DNA from: Artocarpus heterophyllus
Lineage: Eukaryota > Streptophyta > Magnoliopsida > Rosales > Moraceae
DNA: 64,000 bases
Assembly: GCA_025403435.1 (NCBI GenBank)
Contig: CM046347.1
Coordinates: forward strand, 27,262,386-27,326,385
Direction: 5' to 3'
Shown here in pieces: positions 43,616 to 55,345 of this stretch. The notes under the pieces were generated by a model. That model was not told the DNA's origin, searched no databases, and saw only the letters and a list, made by a program, of their open reading frames with translations. Positions within the stretch are counted from its first letter, which is position 1, and the number at the start of each line of letters is the position of its first letter. Position numbers and translations under genes: made by a program.

Positions 43616-46335
43616 ATGTCAAACAACAGCAAGAACACTATTGAGGGTACCTCGGGTGCAGCAGACCCAAAACTTCTGATGGAAGCGATGATGGGGGAGA
43701 TGAGGCGATTATTGAGGGGAGAGATAGGACAGCTTCATGAGAGGATAGACCAGATAGAAAACGCACGTGTGGAGCAGCCACAACATGTTCCTCATGCACG
43801 TAGGCGAGAAAGGGTTCCGGTTAGAGGAGAGGTTGATGACTACTATAGGAATGATGGGGAAGAGTTTGACGAAGGAGAAGATTCAGCGGGTAGTCACCGA
43901 AGATTTGGACGGGATAGAGGCGTTAGGAACAGGGAAGATGATAGTTTGAGAGGCATAAAAATGAAGATACCATCATTTCAAGGCAAATCCAATCCAGAAG
44001 CGTACCTAGAATAGGAGAAGAAAATGGAGTTCATCTTTGACTGCCACTACTATTCCGAGGCGAAGAAGGTAAAATTGGCTGTAATTGAATTTTCTGATTA
44101 TGCTATTATTTGGTGGGATCAGCTTGTTATAAACAGGAGACGAAATAGAGAGCGACCTATTGAGTCATGGGAAGAGATGAAGACGGTGATGAGAAAGCGA
44201 TTTGTGCCAACTTACTACTACCGGGAGTTGTACAACAAGCTACAAAACCTTAAGCTGGGCAACCGGAGTGTAGAGGAGTACTATAAGGAGATGGAGGTTA
44301 TGATGATTCGGGCTAATATAGAGGAGGATCGGGAGGCTACAATGGCAAGGTTTTTGGCGGGCTTGAACCAAGAAATTCACAATGCCGTTGAGTTACAACA
44401 TTATGTGGAGTTGGAGGACATGGTGCACATGGCTATTAAAATTGAGAATCAACTTATGAGGAGGGGCAGTAGCACACGTCCAAGCCAAAACCCGAATACA
44501 TCGGCTTGGAAAACCAACCAATGGAAGAGGGATGAGAAGCAATCCAACCCCAAGCCAAAGATCGAGCAAAAACAAGAGGTGGCCAGCCATGGGAATCAAG
44601 GTAAATCCGATTCTTCCACTACTCGGACTCGTGATATTAAATGTTTTAAATGTCAAGGCAGGGGTCATATGGCAAGCCAATGTCCGAACAAACGAGTTAT
44701 GGTGATGCGGGACAATGGAGACATTGAAACCGAGGAAGATTCGGACAATGATTCTATGCCTTCATTAGAGGATGTCGACGATGAGGAGTGCGCTGTCCAA
44801 GGAGAATTGTTGGTCACAAGGAGAGCTTTAAGTGTGCAAGCCAAAGAAGAAGATGAAGAGGAGCAACGGGAAAACATCTTCCACACTAGGTGCCACGTTC
44901 AAAACAAGGTATGTAGTGTGATTATTGATGGTGGGAGTTGTACTAATGTTGCAAGCACAACCATGGTAGAGAAGTTAGGGCTGCCAACAATTAAGCATCC
45001 TCGACCATATAAATTGCAATGGTTAAATGATACTGGTGAGGTAAAGGTGCATAAACAGGTGTTAGTTCCTTTTCGCATTGGAAGATATGAAGATGAAGTT
45101 TTGTGCGATGTGGTTCCAATGCAAGCTGGGCACTTGTTATTAGGCAGACCATGGCAATTTGATCGGCGAGTTAAGCATGATGGTTTCACCAACAAATACT
45201 CATTCGTTCACAATCAAAAGACGATCACTCTTGTTCCTTTAACACCAAAACAGGTCTATGAAGACCAAGTGAGCTTACAAAGAGAAAGTGATAAAAAAAT
45301 AAAGAGTGAAGAAAAATCAAGAGTGGGAGTGCAGAGAGAGAGTTCGGCCAGTGAGAGAAAAAAAAGGAAGAGATGGCCGAGAAAAAGGAGAGCAAAGAGA
45401 GCAAGGGAGAGAAAATTGAGAGGGCTGAAAAGAATTCACAATCAGCCAATGAGAGAAAAGTAGAGAGAAAAACAAACTTTTATGCAAGAAAGAGTGATGT
45501 GAGAAGAGCTTTGTTTTCTAATCAGCCGATGATTTTACTCATGTACAAGGAGGCGTTATTAAACACTAATGATCTTGATTCCACCTTGCATAGTTCTGTT
45601 GTTTCTCTTTTGCAGGATTATGAGGATATCTTTCCCAAGGAAACACCGCAAGGTTTACCTCCAATCTGCAGAATTGAACATCAAATCGACTTCATACCTA
45701 GAGCTACAATCCCAAACCGACCAGCCTATAGGAGTAATCCCGAGGAGACAAAGGAACTCCAACGACAGGTAAGTGAGTTGATGGAGAAGGCAAGACTCAA
45801 CATCGAGCGAAGGACGAAACAATATGCTGAACAAGCCAACAAAGGGCGTCACAAGCTCGTCTTCGAACCCGACGATTGGGTGTGGTTGCACTTACGCAAG
45901 GAACGGTTTCCGAAACAAATGAAATCTAAACTGTTGCCTAGAGGGGACGGTCCTTTTCAAATCCTTGAAAGGATCAATGATAATGCGTACAAGCTAGACT
46001 TGCCAGGTGAGTATGGTGTAAGTGCCTCCTTTAATGTTTCTGACCTAAGTCCTTTTGATGCAGGCGACGATTTGAGGACAAATCCTTCTCAAGAGGAGGG
46101 GAATGATGAGGACATCGTTAGCACAAGCAAGAGCACGTGGGAGACATATTCAGATCCAATTCAAGTTCCCATTGGTCCGGTTACGAGAGCTCGTGCAAAG
46201 AAATTTAAAGAAACACTTATTGGGCTGATTCAAGCAACTTGGGCTCAAGCTATTGCATGGAGGCCCATTGAGGGAATTGCATGCGACAACCACACCAATA
46301 AATGCGTGATTCAAGCTATAGAAGGGATTGAGTAA
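43616..46335 (+). pseudogene. CRM-5 gag-protease joined to pol tail; stop, frameshift and large deletion
   Basis: Starts at MSNNSKN. A TAG at 44012-44014 replaces the Trp of YLEWEKK. One extra A in the A-run near 45356-45364 shifts the frame in the Lys/Glu-rich spacer. Just after the beginning of RT (RQVSELMEK, about 45790) the sequence jumps to ARLNIERR in the integrase C-terminus. The 7-base string GAGAAGG exists at both deletion ends in full copies. Lost are RT, RNase H and the integrase core. Gag, zinc knuckle and protease remain recognisable. The frame then reads through the GPF region to the LTR-encoded end. Confidence 0.92.
46091..46103 (+). other. CRM-5 polypurine tract
   Basis: AAGAGGAGGGGAA before TGATGAGGACATCG. 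Confidence 0.9.
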
Positions 46336-46902
46336 TTTCCATTTCAATTACTTTCCCATTTTGAGGCGACACATGGCGAGAAGAATCAGTTTTGACCTTT
46401 TAATGTCTAGTTTCCTTTTTTCCGTTTCTGGTATTTCTATTATTGTAAGGCTTTTAAGCCATTAAGGGAACTTTCCTTATTTAGTCTAGATTTGACTTTT
46501 GTTAAATGAGTTTCCCGAAATTTCCATGGGAATTAGGGGCTGAAAATTCGCATAGGAACCCCTATATAATTGTAACGAATTTCAATCAATGGATACAAGT
46601 AATAACACATAATTTTGAGGTTTAATTCTCTTTAGTTCCTAAACGAACTATTCGAACTTATCAGAAATTTCCGTGGCGTTCATCGACTTATCAATCAGTC
46701 CATCCATAGCTGATTGTGGCGTCCTCACTTACCAAGACTTATCAATCAGTCCCTCCATAGCTGATTGTGGCGTCCGCACATACCAAGGTTCGTGCTTCTT
46801 GTTGGGTATCGGGTCGCGGTTCCACTCAAAACCGGTTAGAAATTTGATCTTGGAAACCAACTTCGGTTAGGGTCGCGTCAGCTCTTGGCGTGGTTCGTAT
46901 CA
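46104..46902 (+). repeat. CRM-5 3' LTR (799 bp)
   Basis: TGATGAGGAC...TTCGTATCA. Very similar to the CRM-6 LTR at 48284-49082 on the opposite strand, including the GACAACCACACCAAT variant, forming inverted arms around Tekay-3. Confidence 0.92.
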
Positions 46903-48283
46903 ATAATCCACACATAACCTGAGAGTCCCATCGTGCTTCTTAGTGAACAAAACTGGTGCTCCCCATGGAGATGTGCTATTCCGAATGTATCCTTTATCAG
47001 CAAGCTCCTGAAGTTGCTTCCTCAATTCCTTCATTTCTGCCGGCGCCATCCGATAAGGTGCCATAGAAATCGGTGATGTCCCTGGAAACAACTTGATACC
47101 AAACTCAATCTCCCGATGCGGTGGTAACCCTGATAACTCGTCGGGGGAAAACATCCTCGAACTCATCAACCACCGAAATCGCTACACTACTACTAGAAAC
47201 ATAGGGCTCGCAATCTAGGTTGGCAAGAAAAGTACAACAACTTAGATTCCTTCGCCCTCCTAGACACGACTTTATAAGGCGCTCACTCATTAGCCAATCA
47301 CCACCACCCTGGTAAGTGATTACCGTCCCCCTATCAAACACTAGGGTCACTTTTCTAAGTTGGCAGTCCACGACTGCATTATACCTGGACAACCAGTCCA
47401 TCCCTAAGATCACATCATAGGAGCTCATGGGGAGTATAATCAAATCACTTTTCAAAATCTCATCCCCAATCTTTATTTTACATGATTTACACATACAATT
47501 CACACACACCCGCCCCAAGGGAGAAGTTATGACTAGGGGTTCATTAAACTCTTCTACTTCTAATCCCAAGGCATGTACAAAAGAACTCGAAATGAGAGAA
47601 TGAGAGGCACCGGTATCAAATAAAACGCGAGCTAGAGATTTGGAAACCAAAACCATACCATCGACAACCGCGTTACCAGTCTGAGAATCTGACCCTCCAG
47701 ATGCCATTGCATGAACCTGCACTAGCGCTTTCCCTTTTCCTCTACCAACATTACTGGGTCCTAGATTACTCGGCCGATGCTGCTGAGATGGAGACGACTA
47801 CACACTACCTGTACTCGGTGCTCTATACTGAGGAACACTGCGCTGAAAATACTGCGGCTGCTGCCCCCGTGCCGGATGTGAGAATTGCTGAGGAGAAAAC
47901 TACGGATACTGCAACTGCGGGTACTGCGGAGGCGGAGGTAGGGTCTGAGGCTGAGGCTGAGATGAACGACTGGCATCCTCCCCGGTCTGAGATCCAAGAC
48001 GAGCACTCCTGATCGGGCAATTCCTCTTGATGTGGTCGAGCTGCTGACAAAAATGACAATGAAAGCTGTAGGGGTTGCTGCGCCCGCTGCCAGACGAACT
48101 GCTGCTACCACTGGTCACACCGCCTTGCTTGCCTTTCCCCGGAGCTGGACGACAACTAATGCTCTTCCTACCACTCCTCTGCGGTCCTCCTGAAGCCTTG
48201 GCTCGGTCCTCACAATACTGCACATAATCATTCTCCACGGAGATCGCCGACGACACAAGCTCTCCGAAACTCCTAAGCCATAG
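46903..48283 (-). pseudogene. Tekay-3: fragment of Tekay-like gag-protease-RT
   Basis: Collinear with Tekay-2 from about 20218 to 21597: RT N-terminus (LCVDY at the left edge), protease [14 protein letters not shown], zinc knuckle CHFCQQLDHIKRNC and Gag C-terminal half. Broken by an extra G near 47144 (frameshift before RT), a stop at 47900-47902, and a TAG at 47798-47800 at the same codon where Tekay-2 has TAA. Both ends are exactly the outer ends of CRM LTRs (TATCA at 46902, TGATACG at 48284), so two CRM insertions in opposite orientation cut it out of its parent element. No LTR of its own is present. Confidence 0.9.
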
Positions 48284-49082
48284 TGATACGAACCACGCCA
48301 AGAGTTGACGCGACCCTAACCGAAGTTGGTTTCCAAGATCAAATTTCTAACCGGTTTTGAGTGGAACCGCGACCCGATACCCAACAAGAAGCACGAACCT
48401 TGGTATGTGCGGACGCCACAATCAGCTATGGAGGGACTGATTGATAAGTCTTGGTAAGTGAGGACGCCACAATCAGCTATGGATGGACTGATTGATAAGT
48501 CGATGAACGCCACGGAAATTTCTGATAAGTTCGAATAGTTCGTTTAGGAACTAAAGAGAATTAAACCTCAAAATTATGTGTTATTACTTGTATCCATTGA
48601 TTGAAATTCGTTACAATTATATAGGGGTTCCTATGCGAATTTTCAGCCCCTAATTCCCATGGAAATTTCGGGAAACTCATTTAACAAAAGTCAAATCTAG
48701 ACTAAATAAGGAAAGTTCCCTTAATGGCTTAAAAGCCTTACAATAATAGAAATACCAGAAACGGAAAAAAGGAAACTAGACATTAAAAGGTCAAAACTGA
48801 TTCTTCTCGCCATGTGTCGCCTCAAAATGGGAAAGTAATTGAAATGGAAATTACTCAATCCCTTCTATAGCTTGAATCACGCATTTATTGGTGTGGTTGT
48901 CGCATGCAATTCCCTCAATGGGCCTCCATGCAATAGCTTGAGCCCAAGTTGCTTGAATCAGCCCAATAAGTGTTTCTTTAAATTTCTTCGCACGAGCTCT
49001 CGTAACCGGACCAATGGGAACTTGAATTGGATCTGAATATGTCTCCCACGTGCTCTTGCTTGTGCTAGTGATGTCCTCATCA
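48284..49082 (-). repeat. CRM-6 3' LTR (799 bp)
   Basis: Termini TGATACG and CTCATCA, two 51-bp repeat units, pol tail at 48851-49082. Confidence 0.92.
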
Positions 49083-52000
49083 TTCCCCTCCTCTTGAGAA
49101 GGATTTGTCCTCAAATCGTCGCCTACATCAAAAGGACTTAGATCAGAAACATTAAAGGAGGCACTTACACCATACTCACCTGGCAAGTCTAGCTTGTACG
49201 CATTATCATTGATTCTTTCGAGAATTTGAAAAGGACCATCCCCTCTAGGCAATAGCTTGGATTTCCTTTGCTCCGGAAACCGTTCCTTGCGTAAGTGCAA
49301 CCACACCCAATCACCGGGCTCGAAGACGAGCTTGTGACGCCCTTTGTTGGCTTGTTCAGCATATTGTTTAGTCCTTCGCTCGATGTTGAGTCTTGCCTTC
49401 TCGTGTATCTGCTTAACAAGATCAGCTTTTCTTTTTCCATCTAAATTCACATGCTCAGACAAAGGTAATGGCATTAAATCCAAAGGAGTTAAAGGATTAA
49501 AACCATAAACAATTTCAAACGGTGAAAATTGTGTAGCAGAATGAACAGATCGATTATAAGCAAACTCAACATGTGGTAAACACTCCTCCCATGTTTTGAT
49601 GTTCTTTTTAATGACAGCCCTTAACAAAGTGGACAACGTTCTATTCACAACTTCTGTTTGACCATCGGTTTGAGGGTGACAAGTAGTTGAAAACAATAGC
49701 TTAGTCCCTAACTTAGCCCACAAAGTCTTCCAAAAGTAGCGTAAGAACTTGGTGTCCCTATCAGAAACAATTGTCCTAGGCATACCATGAAGTCTCACAA
49801 TTTCCCTAAAGAACAAATCAGCAACATTGGAAGCATCATCTGTCTTATGGTATGGAATAAAATGAGCCATCTTGGAAAACCTATCCACGACCACAAATAT
49901 CGAGTCTCTTCCCCGTTTAGACCTAGGCAAACCTAACACAAAATCCATCAAAATATCAATCCAGGGTTCACTAGGTATTGGTAAAGGGGTGTATAAACCA
50001 TGGGGCTGCACTCTTGATTTAGCCTGCCTACAAGTTACACATCTACCACAAAGCTTCTCAACATCTCGTTTCATATGTGGCCAATAGAAGTGTTCCTGCA
50101 ACATAGTTAAAGTTTTCACTACTCCAAAATGTCCCATCAATCCTCCCCCATGGGATTCCCTCACTAGCAAATCTCTTAATGAACAATTAGGCACACATAA
50201 TTTATTCTCCCGAAACAAGTATCCCTCATGCCTAAAGTATTTACCACTAGCAGATCTCTCACAAGCTTGATACTCAGTACGAAAGTCATGGTCATCAGCA
50301 TATAACTCTTTAATGTGTTCAAAACCCAGTAGTTTAGCATTAAGAGTTGAGATTAAGACATACCTGCGAGAAAGTGCATCGGCAACGACGTTTTCCTTAC
50401 CTTGCTTGTAGCGAATGACATATGGAAACGTCTCTATGAATTCTACCCAACGAGGATGCCTCTTGTTCAGCTTGTGCTGGCCCTTCAAGTGTTTCAGGGA
50501 CTCATGATCAGTGTGAATCACGAACTCCTTAGGCCATAGGTAGTGCTGCCACGTCTCTAATGCCCGAACCAATGCATACATCTCTTTATCATAAGTTGGG
50601 TAATTAAGAGTTGCCCCATTCAGCTTCTCACTGAAATATGCTATTGGTCTCCCTTCCTGCATTAAAACAGCACCAATTCCAACACCTGAAGCATCACATT
50701 CAATCTCAAAAGTTTTGGCAAAATTAGGTAAAGATAACAATGGAGCATTTGTCAACTTCTCCTTGAGTAGCTGAAATGCCTGTTCTTGCTCTTCTCCCCA
50801 TCTAAACCCAACGTTTTTCTTGATCACTTCAGTCAGTGGTGCAGCTATAGTACTGAAATCTTTCACAAACCGCCGGTAGAAACTAGCAAGTCCATGAAAA
50901 CACCGTACGTTTCCCACACTAGTTGGACTCGGCCATTCCTGGATGGCTCGCACCTTTTCTTCATCAACCTGTATACCTTGAGCACTAACAACAAAACCAA
51001 GAAACACAAGCTTATCTGTGCAAAAGGTACATTTCTTGAGGTTAGCATACAACTTTTCCTTCCGCAAAACATCTAAAACAAGTTTCAAATGTTCAATATG
51101 TTCATCCAAATTGCTGCTATAGATAAGGATATCATCAAAATAAACAACAACAAATTTTCCAATAAAAGCTCGCAAAACATGGTTCATTAAACGCATAAAT
51201 GTGCTGGGCGCATTGGTTAAACCGAAAGGCATTACCAACCACTCATACAAGCCTTGTTTTGTTTTGAAAGCCGTCTTCCACTCGTCTCCCTCTTTCATGC
51301 GAATTTGATGATATCCACTCTTCAAATCAATTTTAGAAAACACACAAGCACCATGCAATTCATCTAACATGTCATCCAAGCGAGGAATGGGATGTCGATA
51401 CTTTACCGTGATGTTGTTGATGGCTCGACAATCAACGCACATCCTCCAAGTCCCATCTTTCTTAGGCACAAGTAAAACTGGTACGGCGCACGGGCTCATG
51501 CTTTCTCTCACGTGTCCCTTCTCCATCAACTCTTTTACCTGCCGTTGGAGTTCCTTTGTCTCCTCGGGATTACTCCTATAGGCTGGTCGGTTTGGGATTG
51601 TAGCTCCAGGTATGAAGTCGATTTGATGTTCAATCCCGCGGATTGGAGGTAAACCTTGCGGTGTTTCCTCGGGAAAGATATCCTCAAAATCCTGCAAAAG
51701 AGAAACAATAGAACTATGCAAGGTGGAATCAAGATCGTTAGTGTTTAATAACGCCTCCTTGTACATGAGTAAAATCATCGGCTGATTAGAAAACAAAGCT
51801 CTTCTCACATCACTCTTTCTTGCATAAAAGTTTGTTTTTCTTTCTACTTTTCTCTCATTGGCTGATTGTGAATTCTTTTCAGCCCTCTCAATTTTCTCTC
51901 CCTTGCTCTCCTTTTTCTCGGCCATCTCTTCTTTTTTTCTCTCACTGGCCGAACTCTCTCTCTGCACTCCCACTCTTGATTTTTCTTCACTCTTTATTTT

Positions 52001-52574
52001 TTTATCACTTTCTCTCTGTAAGCTCACTTGGTCTTCATAGACCTGTTTTGGTGTTAATGGAACAAGAGTGATCGTCTTTTGATTGTGAACGAATAAGTAC
52101 TTGTTGGTGAAACCATCATGCTTAACTCGCCGATCAAATTGCCATGGTCTGCCTAATAACAAGTGCCCAGCTTGCATTGGAACCACATCGCACAAAACTT
52201 CATCTTCATATCTTCCAATGCGAAAAGGAACTAACACCTGTTTATGCACCTTTACCTCACCAGTATCATTTAACCATTGCAATTTATATGGTCAAGGATG
52301 CTTAATTGTTGGCAGCCCTAACTTCTCTACCATGGTTGTGCTTGCAACATTAGTACAACTCCCACCATCAATAATCACACTACATACCTTGTTTTGAACG
52401 TGGCACCTAGTGTGGAAGATGTTTTCCCGTTGCTCCTCTTCATCTTCTTCTTTGGCTTGCACACTTGAAGCTCTCCTTGTGACCAACAATTCTCCTTGGA
52501 CAGCGCACTCCTCATCGTCGACATCCTCTAATGAAGGCATAGAATCATTGTCCGAATCTTCCTCGGTTTCAATG
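48851..52574 (-). pseudogene. CRM-6 pol, nearly intact, with truncated gag
   Basis: Open for 1143 codons from 52282 to 48851, covering the protease C-terminus, RT (YFDD), RNase H and complete integrase with intact SMDF/ILMDF, VSDRD and QTEVV residues and the LTR-encoded CR-like end. This is the longest uninterrupted pol of the main subfamily in the window. A TGA at 52292-52294 (Arg codon elsewhere, KHPRPYK) separates it from the protease active site (DGG), and gag is cut at the acidic stretch after the zinc knuckle. The charged spacer is two to three residues shorter than in other copies. The integrase and RT could be catalytically sound, but no start or promoter serves them. Confidence 0.92.
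49083..49095 (-). other. CRM-6 polypurine tract
   Basis: Sense AAGAGGAGGGGAA before the LTR. Confidence 0.9.
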
Positions 52575-53364
52575 TGATGAGGACATCACTAGCACAAGCA
52601 AGAGCACGTGGGAGACATATTCAGATCCAATTCAAGTTCCCATTGGGCCGGTTACGAGAGCTCGTGCAAAGAAATTTAAAGAAACACTTATTGGGCTGAT
52701 TCAAGCAACTTGGGCTCAAGCTATTGCATGGAGGCCCATTGAGGGAATTGCATGCGACAACCACACCAATAAATGCGTGATTCAAGCTATAGAAGGGATT
52801 GAGTAATTTCCATTTCAGTTACTTTCCCATTTTGAGGCGACACATGGCGAGAAGAATCAGTTTTGACCTTTTAATGTCTAGTTTCCTTTTTTCCGTTTCT
52901 GGTATTTCTATTATTGTAAGGCTTTTAAGCCATTAAGGGAACTTTCCTTATTTAGTCTAGATTTGACTTTTGTTAATTGAGTTTCCCGAAATTTCCATGG
53001 GAATTAGGGGCTGAAAATTCGCATAGGAACCCCTATATAATTGTAACGAATTTCAATCAAGAGAGACAAGTAATAACACATTATTTTGAGGTTTAATTCT
53101 CTTTAGTTCCTAAACGAACTATTTGAAAATTTCCGTGGCGTTCATCGACTTATCAATCAGTCCATCCATAGCTGATTGTGGCGTCCTCACTTACCAAGAC
53201 TTATCAATCAGTCCCTCCATAGCTGATTGTGGCGTCCGCACATACCAAGGTTCGTGCTTCTTGTTGGGCATCGGGTCGCGGTTCCATCCAAAACCGGTTA
53301 GAAATTTGATCTTGGAAACCAACTTCGGTTAGGATCGCGTCAGTTCTTGGCGTGGTTCGTATCA
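52575..53364 (+). repeat. CRM-7 5' LTR (790 bp)
   Basis: TGATGAGGAC...TTCGTATCA, carrying the GACAACCACACCAAT variant shared with CRM-5 and CRM-6 LTRs. TATATAATTG at about 53033. Its left terminus is joined to CRM-6 gag without a recognisable target duplication. Confidence 0.92.
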
Positions 53365-53366
53365 TT

Positions 53367-53382
53367 TGGTATCAGAGCCAGG
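53367..53382 (+). other. CRM-7 primer binding site (consensus)
   Basis: TGGTATCAGAGCCAGG, which fits the plant initiator tRNA-Met 3' end without gap; the only main-subfamily copy here with the unmodified form. Confidence 0.88.
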
Positions 53383-53729
53383 TTCTAATCAGGTTTTGCT
53401 TATCCGTTCTCTTAGTTTATGTTTGTTTTTGTTATTCGTAAGTTTTTGATTTCCATTATCAAAGTCGGTTAAAAAAAAAAAAAAAAAAGATCTGAAAAGA
53501 AAAGAAAGAAAGAAAAGAAACGAAAAGAAAAGAAAAAAAAAAAGGAAAAGAAGAAAAACAAGAGGATCCGAAAAAAAAAAAAAAAAAAAAAAAGGAGTGG
53601 AAAAAGGCATAGAGGCGAGAGCATTTGAGTGGACAAAAGCCGAAAGTATTGAGTGCAAACACGAGTGAAATTGAGTGAACCATTTCACGAGTGAAACACG
53701 TAAGGGAGTGTGGTAAGGTCCTTTGGAAA

Positions 53730-55345
53730 ATGTCAAACAACAGCAAGAACACTAATGAGGGTACCTCGGGTGCAGCAGACCCAAAACTTCTTACGGAAGC
53801 AATGTTGGGGGAGATGAGGCGATTGTTGAGGGGAGAGATAGGACAGCTTCATGAGAGGATAGACCGGATAGAGAATGCACGTGTGGAACAGCCACAACAT
53901 GTTCCTCATGCGCGAAGGCGAGAAAGGGTTCCGGTTAGAGGAGAGGTTGATGACTACTATAGGAATGATGGGGAAGAGTTTGACGAAGGAGAAGATTCAA
54001 CGGGTAGTCACCGAAGATTTGGACGGGATAGAGGAGTTAGGAACAGGGAAGATGATAGTCTGAGAGGCATAAAAATGAAGATACCATCATTTCAAGGCAA
54101 ATCCAATCCAGAAGCGTACCTAGAATGGGAGAAGAAAATGGAGTTCATCTTTGACTGCCACTACTATTCCGAGGCGAAGAAGGTAAAATTGGCTGTAATT
54201 GAATTTTCTGATTATGCTATTACTTGGTGGGATCAGCTTGTTATAAACAGGAGACGAAATAGAGAGCGACCTATTGAGTCATGGGAAGAGATGAAGACGG
54301 TGATGAGAAAGCGATTTGTGCCAACTTACTACTACCGGGAGTTGTACAACAAGCTACAAAACCTTAAGCAGGGCAACCGGAGTGTAGAGGAGTACAATGG
54401 CAAGGTTATGATGGAGGTTATGATGATTCGGGCTAATATAGAGGAGGATCGGGAGGCTACAATGGCAAGGTTTTTGGCGGGCTTGAACCGAGATATCCAC
54501 AATGCCGTTGAGTTACAACATTATGTGGAGTTGGAGGACATGGTGCACATGGCTATTAAAATTTTGAATCAACTTATGAGGAGGGGCAGTAGCACACGTC
54601 CTAGCCAAAACCCGAGTACGTCGGCTTGGAAAATCAACCAATGGAAGAGGGATGAGAAGCAATCCAACCCCAAGCCAAAGATCGAGCAATAACAAGAGGT
54701 GGCCAGCCATGGGAATCAAGGTAAATCCGATTCTTCCACTACTCGGACTCATGATATTAAATGTTTTAAATGTCAAGGCAGGGGTCATATAGCAAGCCAA
54801 TGTCCGAACAAACGAGTTATGGTGGTGCGGGACAATGGAGACATTGAAACCGAGGAGGATTCAGACAATGATTCTATGCCTTCATTAGAGGATGCCGACG
54901 ATGAGGAGTGCGCTGTCCAAGGAGAATTGTTGGTCACAAGGAGAGCTTTAAGTGTGCAAGCCAAAGAAGAAGATGAAGAGGTGCAACGGGAAAACATCTT
55001 CCACACTAGGTGCCATGTTCAAAACAAGGTATGTAGTGTGATTATTGATGGTGGGAGTTGTACAAATGTTGCTAGCACAACCATGGTAGAGAAGTTAGGC
55101 CTACCAACAATTAAGCATCCTCGACCATATAAATTGCAATGGTTAAATGATACTGGTGAGGTAAAGGTGCATAAACAGGTGTTAGTTCCTTTTCGCATTG
55201 GAAGATATGAAGATGAAGTTTTGTGCGATGTGGTTCCGATGCAAGCTGGGCACTTGTTATTAGGCAGACCATGGCAATTTGATCGGCGAGTTAAGCATGA
55301 TGGTTTCACCAACAAGTACTCATTCGTTCACAATCAAAAGACGAT
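53730..55345 (+). pseudogene. CRM-7 gag-protease, one stop, truncated
   Basis: MSNNSKN start at 53730. Gag domain, then a TAA at 54690-54692 (Gln in EQKQE elsewhere), zinc knuckle [14 protein letters not shown] and protease IIDGGSCTN. Near 54395 the Gag sequence reads EEYNGKVMMEVMM instead of [11 protein letters not shown]. The inserted ACAATGGCAAGGTT is identical to a string 60-70 bases downstream (about 54459), a templated change. The frame continues past the junction into the CRM-8 LTR pol tail to a stop at 55499, creating an accidental protease-CR fusion. Confidence 0.9.

Larger units (their letters stand above)
43076..46902 (+). mobile_element. CRM-5: internally deleted CRM-like element in tandem with CRM-4
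   Basis: Uses the shared LTR as 5' LTR, then variant PBS, a leader with a roughly 60-bp deletion around a long A-run (43269-43291), gag-protease, a deletion spanning RT to integrase, the pol tail, PPT (46091-46103) and a 799-bp 3' LTR (46104-46902). Its right outer end abuts Tekay-3 RT sequence (ATAATCCACAC). The two flanking LTRs differ clearly, for example GAAAATCAGACTAAC against GACAACCACACCAAT in the pol tail, so the tandem joins two lineages. Confidence 0.9.
48284..52574 (-). mobile_element. CRM-6: CRM-like element truncated in gag, head to head with CRM-7
   Basis: On the - strand: 3' LTR at 48284-49082, PPT, integrase to protease, ending in the Gag C-terminal acidic region at 52574. 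The 5' gag, leader, PBS and 5' LTR are missing. The breakpoint is the exact outer terminus of the CRM-7 5' LTR on the + strand. Left flank CATAG continues Tekay-3. Confidence 0.9.
52575..55345 (+). mobile_element. CRM-7: CRM-like element, 5' part only
   Basis: 5' LTR (52575-53364), perfect PBS, shortened leader (53383-53729, with an A-run near 53571-53593 and a deletion of the central leader), gag and protease up to NQKTIT. At 55345/55346 it passes into the LTR of CRM-8. RT, integrase, PPT and its own 3' LTR are missing. Confidence 0.9.
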
